A program made the translations under genes and the position numbers. DNA of 31,474 bases from JBIOJB01 sp044450465 (GTDB lineage: Bacteria > Chloroflexota > Dormibacteria > Dormibacterales > Dormibacteraceae), in assembly GCA_044450465.1 (NCBI GenBank), contig JBIOJB010000025.1, positions 1 through 31,474 of the forward strand, read 5' to 3'. The notes below the pieces were generated by a model. It did no database searches. It was not told where the DNA came from and saw only the letters and a program-made list of their open reading frames with translations. Below, piece after piece: positions 7,874-16,427 of this stretch. Position 1 is the first letter of the stretch, and each line of letters opens with the position of its first letter.

Positions 7874-9769
7874 GTGGCGATCCTAGAGACCATCCATTCG
7901 CCTGCCGACCTGCGAGCAATCGAGCCGACCCGTCTCGGCGAGCTTGCGCAGGAGATTCGTGCCTTCCTGGTCGATCAGACATCGAAGACCGGCGGCCACC
8001 TCTCCCCCAACCTCGGCGTGGTCGAGCTCACGCTTGCAATCCACCGCGTGTTCGACAGCCCGAAGGACGCGATCGTCTGGGACACAGGCCACCAGGCGTA
8101 CGTGCACAAACTGGTCACCGGCCGGGCCGCGGCCTTTCCGACGCTGCGGCAACCGGGTGGTCTGTCCGGCTATCCGTCCCGCAAGGAGTCCGTCCACGAC
8201 CTGGTCGAGAACAGCCACGCCTCCACGTCGCTGAGCTACGCGCTCGGGATTGCGGAGGCGCGCCTGCGCAAGAAGGTCGACGGGTTTGTGGTGGCGGTCA
8301 TCGGCGACGGCGCATTGACGGGGGGCATGGCCTACGAGGCCCTGAATCAGATCGCCCACCTCATGCCGCCCAACCTCATCATCGTGATCAACGACAATGG
8401 CCGCTCCTACGCTCCAACGGTGGGAGGACTGGCCCGCCACCTTTCCCAGCTGCGGGTCGATCCGAGGTACGAGCGAATCAAGGACGACATCTCCCGCCTG
8501 CTTCGTGACCTTCCTCTTGTCGGTTCGACGGCCGACCAGGCTGCGTATCGCGTCAAGGAAGGACTGAAGCAGCTCCTGCAACCGTCCACGATCTTCGAAA
8601 GCCTGGGCATCAAGTACGCCGGCCTGGTTGACGGACACGATGAGCCGGCTCTCGAGGAAGTGCTGTCGAGGGCGAAGCGGCTTGGCGAGCCGGTCGTGGT
8701 CCACGTCGTGACCGAGAAGGGTCGCGGCTACAGCCCGGCAGTGGAGGACGAGGTCGACAAGCTGCACGGGGTCGGCGCGTTCGATCCCCTGACGGGGCGT
8801 GCGCGCGCGACCGAGCTGACTTACACGGACGTCTTCGGCGAGGCGCTCCTCACCGCCGCCGCCGGGCGGCCCGAAGTTTGCGCGATCACCGCGGCGATGG
8901 CTTCATCGACCGGGTTGCTGAACTTCGCCAAGGAGTTCCCCGACCGGTTCTTCGACGTCGGCATCTGCGAGCAGCATGCGGTCACGTTCGCCGCGGGCCT
9001 CGCGATGGCCGGAATGCATCCGGTCGTATGCATCTACTCGACTTTCCTGGCCCGCGCATTCGATCAGACGATCATGGACGTCGCTCTGCACAAGCTTCCC
9101 GTGGTCTTCGTGATCGACCGCGCCGGCGTGACAGGGCCCGACGGAGCATCGCACCACGGGATATTCGACCTCTCCTACCTACGGTTGATTCCGAACCTGA
9201 AGGTGGCGGCGCCGGCTGACGCAACCGAGCTGTGCGCATTGCTCGAGACCGCGCTGGCGTCCGACGGACCAGTTGCAATTCGGTACCCGAGAGGCCCGGT
9301 TCCATCAACCCCGGAGCTGCCCGTCGAGCCGCTGCCGGTCGGCAGGTGGGAAGAGCTGCGCAAAGGATCAGATGCCGTGATCTTTGCCGTGGGCCGGATG
9401 GTCGAGATCGCTCGTGAGGCGGCTGAGCGGTTGGAGATGCAGAAGATTTCCTGCGCCGTCGTCAACGCCCGATGGGTGAAGCCGGTCGATCCTCGGATCA
9501 CAGACTGGGCGCGCAACCACCCGGTGGTGCTGACCGTCGAGGACAACGTTGGATCAGGCGGATTCGGCGGTGCGGTGCTCGAGGCGTTGTCGCGGCACGG
9601 CCTGGCCGGCCGCGTGCGCACCCTGGCGCTGCCCGACGAGTTCCTGCCACAGGGAAAGGGAGCGGACATCCTGCGAGAGCATGGCCTCGACTCGGCCGGC
9701 ATCGCCCGAGCCGTCTATGCCGCGGTCCGCGGCGAGGTCCCTACGGAAAAGACAGAGCCGCAGGCCTAG
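7874..9769 (+). CDS. dxs: 1-deoxy-D-xylulose-5-phosphate synthase
   Basis: A 631-residue thiamine-diphosphate transketolase-like enzyme that condenses pyruvate and glyceraldehyde 3-phosphate, the first step of the MEP isoprenoid pathway. Seen: TGGHLSPNLGVVELTLAIH with the conserved His near the N-terminus, WDTGHQAYVHK, the ThDP motif GDGALTGGMAYEALNQ (about 144-160) with its downstream Asn in IIVINDNGRSY, and the Pyr domain with GICEQHAVTFAAGLA and DRAGVTGPDGASHHG. The length is standard. The start is GTG 7874, 7 nt after pepA. The stop TAG shares a CTAG palindrome with the stop of the convergent DUF2203 gene, so the two genes overlap by four bases. Confidence 0.97.
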   Translation: MAILETIHSPADLRAIEPTRLGELAQEIRAFLVDQTSKTGGHLSPNLGVVELTLAIHRVFDSPKDAIVWDTGHQAYVHKLVTGRAAAFPTLRQPGGLSGYPSRKESVHDLVENSHASTSLSYALGIAEARLRKKVDGFVVAVIGDGALTGGMAYEALNQIAHLMPPNLIIVINDNGRSYAPTVGGLARHLSQLRVDPRYERIKDDISRLLRDLPLVGSTADQAAYRVKEGLKQLLQPSTIFESLGIKYAGLVDGHDEPALEEVLSRAKRLGEPVVVHVVTEKGRGYSPAVEDEVDKLHGVGAFDPLTGRARATELTYTDVFGEALLTAAAGRPEVCAITAAMASSTGLLNFAKEFPDRFFDVGICEQHAVTFAAGLAMAGMHPVVCIYSTFLARAFDQTIMDVALHKLPVVFVIDRAGVTGPDGASHHGIFDLSYLRLIPNLKVAAPADATELCALLETALASDGPVAIRYPRGPVPSTPELPVEPLPVGRWEELRKGSDAVIFAVGRMVEIAREAAERLEMQKISCAVVNARWVKPVDPRITDWARNHPVVLTVEDNVGSGGFGGAVLEALSRHGLAGRVRTLALPDEFLPQGKGADILREHGLDSAGIARAVYAAVRGEVPTEKTEPQA

Positions 9770-10170
9770 AGTTTCTTGCGACCGGCGAAGCCCTCGCCGA
9801 CCCGGTGCCAGTAGTCGACTCTTTCCTCACCGAGCTTCCAGCACAGCTCCACGAGCTCGCCTTCGCGGTATGAGGGGAAATCGATGAGCCCCTCCAGCGG
9901 GCCCTTGAGCTGTATGCCCAGGCCGTTGAGGGCGGCAACAGCCTTGAGCAGCTCGAGCTCGGCCCCGCTGACTGAATCGCGAGCCTGTTGATGGCGGGCC
10001 TGGTCGTCTGCGACAGCGGCCGGTCGCTTGGATTCATACTCGGCGATCCGCGCCTGGTCCTCGAGCTCCGGCAGTAGTGCCGAAAGCTCGGCGATCTGCG
10101 CCACGATCCGCCGCACACGCGGCAGCTCCTTGTTCGCCTCTTCGACCGTGTAGGTGCGGAGCCTCTGCAC
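9766..10170 (-). CDS. DUF2203 family protein
   Basis: About 134 residues. It matches the small DUF2203 family: an N-terminal RTYTVEEANKELPRVRRIV motif, a helical middle, and the C-terminal GLIDFPSYREGELVELCWKLGE...YWHRVGEGFAGR signature. The function of the family is unknown; it looks like a soluble helical protein. The chosen start is GTG 10168-10170, because TATCGT on the minus strand (10179-10184) lies eight bases upstream as a plausible -10. The longer ORF to 10224 would run through that element and adds residues unlike the family. The C-terminal end overlaps the dxs stop. Confidence 0.82.
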   Translation of the reverse strand: MQRLRTYTVEEANKELPRVRRIVAQIAELSALLPELEDQARIAEYESKRPAAVADDQARHQQARDSVSGAELELLKAVAALNGLGIQLKGPLEGLIDFPSYREGELVELCWKLGEERVDYWHRVGEGFAGRKKL

Positions 10171-10232
10171 GACGCTCAACGATAGCCGCTGGACCGGCGT
10201 GAACGCCTGCAGCAACCGCCACACTTTGAAAA

Positions 10233-10643
10233 GTGGAAACTGCCGAGATCAGGCGGCGTCTGGCGGAGGCGAGGGTCGGGCGGCTTGCCACCGTCAGCGC
10301 GGAGGGGCGGCCGCATCTCGTGCCCGTCTGCTTCGTGCTCGACGGCGGAACGATCTTCTTCGCCGTCGACTCCAAGCCCAAGGCTTCCACCGACCTGAAG
10401 CGCTTGCGCAACATCGCGGCCAACCCACTCGTGTCCATCCTGGTCGACCACTACGCAGAGGATTGGACCAGCCTGTGGTGGGTCCGCGCCGACGGCACGG
10501 CGGCGGTCCTCGTCAAGCCGGGAGAGGCTGCGGCCGCGATCGACCTCCTCGTGGCCCGATACCCGCAGTACCGCAGCTCACGCCCCGGTGGGCCGGTGGT
10601 CGCAGTCACGATCCGCCGCCTGTCCGGCTGGTCAGGCTCATAG
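10233..10643 (+). CDS. PPOX-class F420-dependent oxidoreductase, Rv0121 family
   Basis: A 136-residue split-barrel flavin/deazaflavin-binding protein. The run ARVGRLATVSAEGRPHLVPV, then AVDSKPKASTDLKRLRNIAANP, VSILVDHYAEDWTSLWWVRADG and LLVARYPQYRSSRPGGPVVAV, matches the Rv0121/TIGR03668-type group of F420-dependent PPOX proteins. Such proteins usually form dimers in the cytoplasm and reduce small molecules with F420H2; the substrate is not known. The start is GTG 10233, divergent from the DUF2203 gene across 62 bp. It ends two bases before the convergent secreted-protein gene. If the cofactor is F420, the host should carry F420 biosynthesis genes elsewhere. Confidence 0.82.
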   Translation: METAEIRRRLAEARVGRLATVSAEGRPHLVPVCFVLDGGTIFFAVDSKPKASTDLKRLRNIAANPLVSILVDHYAEDWTSLWWVRADGTAAVLVKPGEAAAAIDLLVARYPQYRSSRPGGPVVAVTIRRLSGWSGS

Positions 10644-10645
10644 GT

Positions 10646-11908
10646 TCACACCAGGATCAGCTCCGGCTGAGCCTGCTGGACGGGATAGGCAAGCGGCCGT
10701 GCCGCCACACGCATCGTTCCGAGCGGATAAGGGCCAAAAGTGCGACCTCCCTCGACGGCCGCCCATGTGACCTGGTATCGGACAGAGCTTCCAATCGTGT
10801 AGCCAGCCTGGTCTTCGGCCTGATAGACATGGCTGACAGCCGACGGTTGCGGGTAGGCGGTCCCGAAGCCCTGCGCCCCCTGAAACACCGCGGCCGTTCC
10901 GTCGCCAAAATCCCAGTCCGCTCCCACGGGGGTCGCCGTCACGAGGTACTGCGTGCCGCGCGCCACCTCATTCATCGAAACGGTGCTCGGTGGCGGCGAC
11001 AGCCAGAGCCACGAATCGAGGCCGGCAAGTCCCGTCGTCCCCGGGTTCGCCTGGACGCTGAGCTGCTGAGGGAGCGTGACCGGCATCGGGGGCGCGACCA
11101 ATGGCGCGGCACAGGTCGATTGATCGGCCGTTGAGTTCTGCAGCTTGTCAACGGCCTGCACGTGGACGCATGCCCTCTCGCCCGGGACGAGATTGGCGAA
11201 CTCAAGAACGCGTGGGCTGGCCGTCAACCCAACCTGAAAGGCGCCCACCCTATCGCTGACCGTGAGCCACGACACGTAGTGATCCATTCCTGAGGCGAAG
11301 TAGTCGCGTCCGGCGCCGTCGCCACGATCGGCGACCGGATTCCAGGTGAAGGAGACAGAGGTCGGTGTTATATCGGTCACGTACGGGCTCGGAGGAAAAG
11401 GCGGGACCGAATCCACGTAGATGTCGACGACCGGATACCCATACCGGTCGGCCATGTAGGGTGGCGGTCCATTTGCGCCGCGGACGCCCAGACGGCACTG
11501 CCCTCCGTAAGTCCAGTTGTAGTAGGCGATGTACTCCTTGACATGTCCGTGAACGGCCCATCCGCTGTCCGCGAAATTCCAGTGATAGTGGAGCGGGTAG
11601 TCCTCGTGGAGCAGCTTCACCCAACCTGACGCGTCGCCCGGCGAGCCGCGGAAATCGCCATAGAAGAAGCCGTACCAGTCGTCATAGCCCGCGGGACTGG
11701 GGTCAAACCCGTAGAACGTGTCGCGTTCCGGGTTGGTGCCCACCAGCGGGTCGTTGGTGACGACGGTGCTCGCCCACATGTCCGAAAGATTGGTGCACCA
11801 CCCGGGAGGATCGCCGTACTCAGGGCTCCCCCACGGGGAGCCGGCATCAGCCGAAACCGGGGCCATGGCCAGAGCCGCGGCCAGGATCAGCGCAAACCAC
11901 CGGTGCAT
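10646..11908 (-). CDS. Secreted protein with FN3-like and PKD-like domains
   Basis: A 420-residue exported protein not recognised as a whole. It starts with a Sec signal peptide (MHRWFALILAAALAMAPVSA, with a cut likely near ADA). Residues 25-155 are rich in Trp, Tyr and Gly and match no family I know. A fibronectin-III-like stretch (TDITPTSVSFTWNPVADR...VHVQAVDKLQN) spans about 175-265. A PKD-like domain contains the canonical WDFGDGT at about 332-338 and SHVYQAED. Four to six cysteines suggest disulfides outside the cell. It is probably a cell-surface or secreted binding protein; no catalytic motif is visible. It lies divergent from the cyclase gene over a 68-bp gap. Confidence 0.75.
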   Translation of the reverse strand: MHRWFALILAAALAMAPVSADAGSPWGSPEYGDPPGWCTNLSDMWASTVVTNDPLVGTNPERDTFYGFDPSPAGYDDWYGFFYGDFRGSPGDASGWVKLLHEDYPLHYHWNFADSGWAVHGHVKEYIAYYNWTYGGQCRLGVRGANGPPPYMADRYGYPVVDIYVDSVPPFPPSPYVTDITPTSVSFTWNPVADRGDGAGRDYFASGMDHYVSWLTVSDRVGAFQVGLTASPRVLEFANLVPGERACVHVQAVDKLQNSTADQSTCAAPLVAPPMPVTLPQQLSVQANPGTTGLAGLDSWLWLSPPPSTVSMNEVARGTQYLVTATPVGADWDFGDGTAAVFQGAQGFGTAYPQPSAVSHVYQAEDQAGYTIGSSVRYQVTWAAVEGGRTFGPYPLGTMRVAARPLAYPVQQAQPELILV

Positions 11909-11964
11909 GTCACGAAGCTATCGAAGCCCGAAGCGGGTGGGAACCCAGCCGGTTAAGCCGAACC

Positions 11965-11970
11965 TAGAAT
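11965..11970 (+). promoter_or_regulatory. -10 element of the cyclase/ATPase gene
   Basis: TAGAAT lies six bases before the GTG start at 11977, the spacing expected if transcription begins at the start codon. There is no Shine-Dalgarno sequence. No convincing -35 is visible. Confidence 0.45.
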
Positions 11971-11976
11971 CGGAAC

Positions 11977-14900
11977 GTGCACGAACAGCGAAAGGTGGTG
12001 ACCGTCTTGTTTGCCGACGTGGTCGGCTCCACCGCACTCGCAGCCGAGAAGGATCCGGAGGTCGTCCGGTCGCTCATGTCGCGGCACTTCAAGCAGGTGA
12101 CCGAGGTGTCGGAGGCATACGGCGGGACCGTCGAGAAGTTCGCGGGCGACGCGGCGATGGTGGTCTTCGGCGTGCCAGCTGTGCACGACGACGACGCCGA
12201 GCGAGCAGTCCGCGCGGCGCTGGAGATCAGGGATCGGTCGCGTGATCTGGCCGTTCGTGTGGGCGTCAACACCGGCGAAGCGGTCACCGCCACAACCGAG
12301 GATCGCCAGTTCATGGTCAGCGGCGACGCCGTCAATGTGGCGGCCCGGCTTCAGCAGGGCGCAGACGTCGGCGAGATCGTGGTCGGCGCTACGACCGAGC
12401 AGTTGACGCGCAACGCGATCGACTACGAGCCGCGCGCGGCTGTCGTCGCCAAGGGCAAGGCTGATCCGATCCAGGCTTTTCGCGCCATCCGACCCCGCAG
12501 CTCGATCCCGACCCAGGCCCGCGGAGTACCCGGCCTACAGGCGTCGCTGGTCGGTCGAGGTCGCGAGCTTCGCCTGCTTCTGGATACGTTTGCTCGGACG
12601 GCAGAGGACAAGCGGCCGCACCTGTTCACGCTGGTTGGCCCGCCGGGGATCGGCAAGTCACGGCTTGTCGGAGAAGCGCTGGAAGCACTCGCCAGATCCG
12701 GTGCGCACGTCCTCCGAGGTCGATGCTTGCCCTATGGGCGTGGAATCACCTATTGGCCGCTCGTCGAGATGCTGCGGCAGGAGAGCGGCATAACGCTCTC
12801 CGACGAGCGTGACGGTGCCCTGGGCAAGCTCGATCAATTGCTGCAAAGGGTTATGCCCGATGATCCTGAACGCCCCGCTGTGCGCGCCCGCTTGTCGGTG
12901 GTCCTGGGCTTCGAGGACGCGGAGTCGGTGATGGCGGACACGCCCGGTGACCGCGTCGAGCAAGAGATCGCGTGGGGGGTGCGCCACTTTGTGGAGGTGA
13001 CGTCCCAGGTGGCGCCTCTGATCGTCGTGGTCGACGATCTGCAGTGGGCCGAGCCCCCAGTGCTCGCAATCATCGGGCAGCTGGCCGAGCGAGCTGTCGA
13101 CGCGCCGATTCTGATCGTCTGCGTGGCTCGGCCGGAGTTCCTCGAGACGCGCAGCGGGTGGACCTCTGGAAAGCCGAACTCGACGACCATGACGCTGGAC
13201 CCCTTGAGCCCGGAGGAGACAGGCACCCTCATCTCACGGCTGCTGGAGATCGAGGCGCTGCCGGACGACCTCCGAGCGCAAATCGTGGAGCGGTCAGGCG
13301 GCACCCCGCTGTTCTGTGAAGAGTTCATTCACATGCTGGTCGACGAAGGGTTTGTGGTGCGAGACGGCGAGAAGTGGAAGGCGACGTCGACAATCGATCA
13401 GATTCGCGTGCCGCAGACCATTCATGCCGTGCTGGCGGCCAGGCTCGATTTGCTGTCGGAGCAGGAAAGAGAGATGCTCCAGGCCGCAAGCGTGATCGGC
13501 CAGCGGTTTGGGACTCCGCAGGTTGAGCGCCTCCTTGCGGGTCAGGATGTTCGGTCGGCACTCGAGTCGCTGGGCCGCAAGGGGCTGATCTCCGCCGGAG
13601 GCCGAAGCGGCGAGGATCAGTCGTTCAGACATCTCATGATTCGCGATGCCGCTTACGGCTCGCTGACCAAGTCACGCCGGGCCGAACTTCACGATCGCTT
13701 CCGCTCAGTGCTCGAGACGACCTCCGGCGATCCTCAGCAGATCATGGAGATCCTGGCGCATCACGCAGAACGGGCCTTCACGGTGTCTGCCGAGCTCAGG
13801 CTGGAACTTGAGCTTGTGGACTCACGCGCGCGCCATGCGATCCGGTGGTCGCTCGCGATGGGAGAGCGAGCGCACACGCGCCACGACAGCGCGACACTCG
13901 AGGCGGCGGTGAATACGCTGCAGGCCGCAGTCGCTGTGCTTCCAGCCGGCCCAGATCCCGCAACGAGTGCCGCGATTCGCTTGCTCCAAGCCCAGCTCAT
14001 GAGCATGAAGGCCGATTACGACGGAGCGCTGAGGGCGGCCTTCGAGGCAGCCGCCCTGGCCGAGGACGCCCATCTCCCCGCGCTGGTCGCGACGGCGCGC
14101 CTGACGGAAGCCTGGATACGCAACTGGGCGAACCAGGGCTCGCTCGCCGATTTCGACGCGGCGGTCGAGCGCGCGATCGCCGCCTGCAGGCTGGCCGGGG
14201 ATGTGCCGGCCGAGATCGAGGCGCGCCACGTTGGCACGAACGTCTTGTTTGCAACAGGGCGACTGGCGGAGTTCGTCGCCGTCAACGTGGAGCTGTTGCA
14301 GCAAGCCCGCCTGATCGGAGATACATTGCATGTCGCCGCCATCAGCATCCGCCTGGCCGCGGTGGAGCACCAAAGAGGCAACGTCGAAGTCGCCGATCGT
14401 TACGCGACCGAAGCCGCTGCCCTCGCCACCCAACAGGGATTCCGCATAGTCGCGCTGCGCCTGATGTTTGAGGAGCCGCTGATGCGCCTGGACCGTGGCG
14501 AGCTCCAAGCCGCCGAATCTGGACTGCGTGGGTACGAGAGAGCGTCCATTGAGGCCGGCTCTCCGCAGAACCAGCTGAGCTCCCTGCGGTTCTTGGGCAC
14601 CACCCTGATCCATATGCGGCGACTGGGCGAGGCTGTTGAAGTCCTGGATCGCGCGCTCGAGCTCAGCCGGGCCACGGGCGAGCGCTGGAACCGGAGCGAA
14701 CTCTTCGGGCTCCGCGCTCGGGCTGCGCTGGAGATGGGCGAAATGGAAGCGGCCGAACAGTTCATCGCTCAGGCCCTCGGGGCGCTGCACGAATACGACA
14801 TCACCGCCTCGTCTGAAGCCCACGCCCATCTAGGGGTGATTCGGGCGGCCCAGGGTCGGCGCGAGGAGGCCGAGGCAGCGCTCCGGCGTGCCCTCGAGGT

Positions 14901-15111
14901 CGTGGTCCACACCGAATTCAACGGGCTTAAGTGCCTCGTGCAGATAACCCTGGCCAAGTTTCTTGCCGGCGAGGGTCGGACCGCCGAAGCTGGGCAGCTC
15001 GCAGACCAGGTGACTCAGTTCTCCCGCGATCGCGGCTGGCACCTGTGGGACGACGTGATTCAGGACACGCGCCGGCTTATACAGGAGCGGGAACCCAGCG
15101 GTCGGGGCTGA
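11977..15111 (+). CDS. Class III nucleotide cyclase / AAA ATPase / TPR regulator
   Basis: A 1044-residue multidomain signalling protein. Residues 5-180 form a class III adenylate/guanylate cyclase domain. The metal-binding aspartates are in LFADVVGST and KFAGDAAMVVFG, the purine-contact Lys is in EKFAGD, and GDAVNVAARL supplies the Asp plus the transition-state Asn/Arg, favouring ATP as substrate. Residues 200-480 form an AAA/STAND-type ATPase with Walker A GPPGIGKS (about 221-228) and Walker B IVVVDDLQWAEP (about 349-360). From about 620 to 1030 the chain is alpha-helical with TPR-like repeats. No LuxR helix-turn-helix follows, unlike many relatives. It is likely cytosolic, coupling ligand or partner binding on the repeats to cAMP output. 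The start is GTG 11977, probably leaderless. The last 35 bp overlap the convergent lipoprotein gene. Confidence 0.9.
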   Translation: MHEQRKVVTVLFADVVGSTALAAEKDPEVVRSLMSRHFKQVTEVSEAYGGTVEKFAGDAAMVVFGVPAVHDDDAERAVRAALEIRDRSRDLAVRVGVNTGEAVTATTEDRQFMVSGDAVNVAARLQQGADVGEIVVGATTEQLTRNAIDYEPRAAVVAKGKADPIQAFRAIRPRSSIPTQARGVPGLQASLVGRGRELRLLLDTFARTAEDKRPHLFTLVGPPGIGKSRLVGEALEALARSGAHVLRGRCLPYGRGITYWPLVEMLRQESGITLSDERDGALGKLDQLLQRVMPDDPERPAVRARLSVVLGFEDAESVMADTPGDRVEQEIAWGVRHFVEVTSQVAPLIVVVDDLQWAEPPVLAIIGQLAERAVDAPILIVCVARPEFLETRSGWTSGKPNSTTMTLDPLSPEETGTLISRLLEIEALPDDLRAQIVERSGGTPLFCEEFIHMLVDEGFVVRDGEKWKATSTIDQIRVPQTIHAVLAARLDLLSEQEREMLQAASVIGQRFGTPQVERLLAGQDVRSALESLGRKGLISAGGRSGEDQSFRHLMIRDAAYGSLTKSRRAELHDRFRSVLETTSGDPQQIMEILAHHAERAFTVSAELRLELELVDSRARHAIRWSLAMGERAHTRHDSATLEAAVNTLQAAVAVLPAGPDPATSAAIRLLQAQLMSMKADYDGALRAAFEAAALAEDAHLPALVATARLTEAWIRNWANQGSLADFDAAVERAIAACRLAGDVPAEIEARHVGTNVLFATGRLAEFVAVNVELLQQARLIGDTLHVAAISIRLAAVEHQRGNVEVADRYATEAAALATQQGFRIVALRLMFEEPLMRLDRGELQAAESGLRGYERASIEAGSPQNQLSSLRFLGTTLIHMRRLGEAVEVLDRALELSRATGERWNRSELFGLRARAALEMGEMEAAEQFIAQALGALHEYDITASSEAHAHLGVIRAAQGRREEAEAALRRALEVVVHTEFNGLKCLVQITLAKFLAGEGRTAEAGQLADQVTQFSRDRGWHLWDDVIQDTRRLIQEREPSGRG

Positions 15112-15559
15112 GGTCTTTCGCATCGGCCACCCACCAGCGGCCGCTGCTGTAGGTGAAGCGTGACCACACCTGGCGCTCCGTTGCGGACCAGGTGGGGTCG
15201 GATTGATCCGGCGTGATAAGGCGGTCGGCGGCGACGACCTGCAGGACTCCATCCAGGCGGCCTGGGTCGAAGGCGGCCAGGGAGCGCACGGCCGACGTCT
15301 CTTCCAGGCGCAGGCCTCGCAAGGCCATCGCATCCACCCTGTCGGTCAGCGCTTTCAGGGCCGGGTTGCGGAAGACCTGCGCCAGCCCCTGGGAACTGGA
15401 CGTGGCGAGCGCTTCCGACCGCGCCGCGTCGGCGCTGTCCATCAGCTTCACGGCTTCTGTCAACGGCAGGCGCGACGCCGTCACCGCAGGGACCAGAGCG
15501 GCGGACCCGCACGCCCCAACGAACGCGGCAAGCAGGAGGATCCCGATCAAGCGGCGCAT
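15077..15559 (-). CDS. Small lipoprotein of unknown function
   Basis: A 160-residue protein from ATG 15557-15559. The N-terminus MRRLIGILLLAAFVGACGS is a signal peptide with a lipobox (VGAC), so it should be a membrane-anchored lipoprotein. The mature part has a helical segment (EAVKLMDSADAARSEALATS) and ends in a Trp-rich block (WSATERQVWSRFTYSSGRWW) resembling small beta-sheet domains; no family was recognised. A longer reading from 15640 is open but would run through the TetR operator/promoter and place residues before the signal peptide. The 3' end overlaps the cyclase gene on the other strand by 35 bp. Confidence 0.7.
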   Translation of the reverse strand: MRRLIGILLLAAFVGACGSAALVPAVTASRLPLTEAVKLMDSADAARSEALATSSSQGLAQVFRNPALKALTDRVDAMALRGLRLEETSAVRSLAAFDPGRLDGVLQVVAADRLITPDQSDPTWSATERQVWSRFTYSSGRWWVADAKDLSPDRWVPAPV

Positions 15560-15613
15560 CGGTCGACTGTGCAGCTCCTGGACGGCATTGCGCAGCCCCG
15601 CCTGTTCAGAATT

Positions 15614-15648
15614 GATACTTGACGAGATGCACTGTCTCACCTAGTATC
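15614..15648 (+). promoter_or_regulatory. 35-bp palindrome overlapping the TetR-ABC operon promoter
   Basis: Two 14-base arms (15614-15627 and 15635-15648) are separated by seven bases and match as inverted repeats at 11 of 14 positions. The conserved blocks are GATACT/AGTATC outside and GAGA/TCTC inside. A sigma70-type promoter is embedded: TTGACG at 15619-15624, a 17-bp spacer, and TAGTAT at 15642-15647. The TetR TTG start follows nine bases later. The position fits an autoregulatory operator. Binding itself is inferred. Confidence 0.7.
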
Positions 15649-15656
15649 GGGCGAGA

Positions 15657-16427
15657 TTGGCACGGCACGGGACCAGGGACCGCATCCTGACGCGGGCCCG
15701 CGGGCTGCTCGCCAAGGGAGGAAACCCCACGGTGGACCAGCTCGCACACGTGGCCGGGGTCTCGAAGTCGAGCTTCTACCGCGCGTTTGGGTCGCGTCAG
15801 GCCCTCTTCGCCGAGCTCGAGGTCGCCCCGGAGCCGGGATCACGTGATCGCATCCTCGAGGCGGCCCTTGCGATGGTCGGCTCAACCGGGCTCGCCGCCC
15901 TGTCGATGGACGAGCTGGCAGAGCGGGCGCAGGTCTCCCGCGCCACCCTCTACCGACTCTTCCCCGGCAAGTCGTCGGTGTTCACGAGCCTGCTTTACGC
16001 GTACTCGCCTCTCGAAGCCGTGACGGCGCTCCTCGCCTCGAGGTCGGACGAGCCTCCCGACGTCGTAATGCCGGAGGTCGCTCGCGCCGTCTATCACAGC
16101 GTTTTCGGCGGACGAGAAAGCCGGCTCGGCCTGATCCGAACGGTCTTCTTCGAGGTCAGCGGGCTGGCCCCTGACACCGAGGAGGCGGCGCGCGAAGTCA
16201 TCGGCAGGCTTTTGGGCAGTCTCGCCATGTACCTCATGACCCAGATGTCCGCCGGCCGGCTGCGCCCGATGTCCACACTCCTCGCGCTTCAGTCGTTCAT
16301 CGGACCGATCTTCTTTCACCTCATGACCCGGCCGGTCGCCCAGCGTGTCCTGGGCATGGAAATTGACGGCGAGCAGGCCGTCACGGAGCTGGCTGACACC
16401 TGGCTGAGGGCGATGCGCGCTGCATGA
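15657..16427 (+). CDS. TetR-type regulator with two tandem HTH domains
   Basis: A 256-residue transcription factor. Two TetR_N helix-turn-helix domains occur in a row. The first is at residues 7-54 (RDRILTRARGLLAKGG..., VAGVSKSSFYRAFGSRQAL). The second is at 62-112 (SRDRILEAALAMVG..., AQVSRATLYRLFPGKSSVF). A normal-length TetR ligand-binding and dimerisation region follows to the C-terminus. Most TetR proteins have one such domain. The start is TTG 15657, nine bases after the -10; the next start candidate (GTG 15732) would delete half of the first HTH. The stop overlaps the ABC ATPase start as ATGA. It is likely a ligand-responsive repressor of the exporter operon and of itself. The ligand is unknown. 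Confidence 0.9.
   Translation: MARHGTRDRILTRARGLLAKGGNPTVDQLAHVAGVSKSSFYRAFGSRQALFAELEVAPEPGSRDRILEAALAMVGSTGLAALSMDELAERAQVSRATLYRLFPGKSSVFTSLLYAYSPLEAVTALLASRSDEPPDVVMPEVARAVYHSVFGGRESRLGLIRTVFFEVSGLAPDTEEAAREVIGRLLGSLAMYLMTQMSAGRLRPMSTLLALQSFIGPIFFHLMTRPVAQRVLGMEIDGEQAVTELADTWLRAMRAA

Noticed and set aside
15560..15640. Longer N-terminus for the small lipoprotein
   Set aside because: It would put 27 residues before a clear lipoprotein signal peptide and run through the TetR operator.
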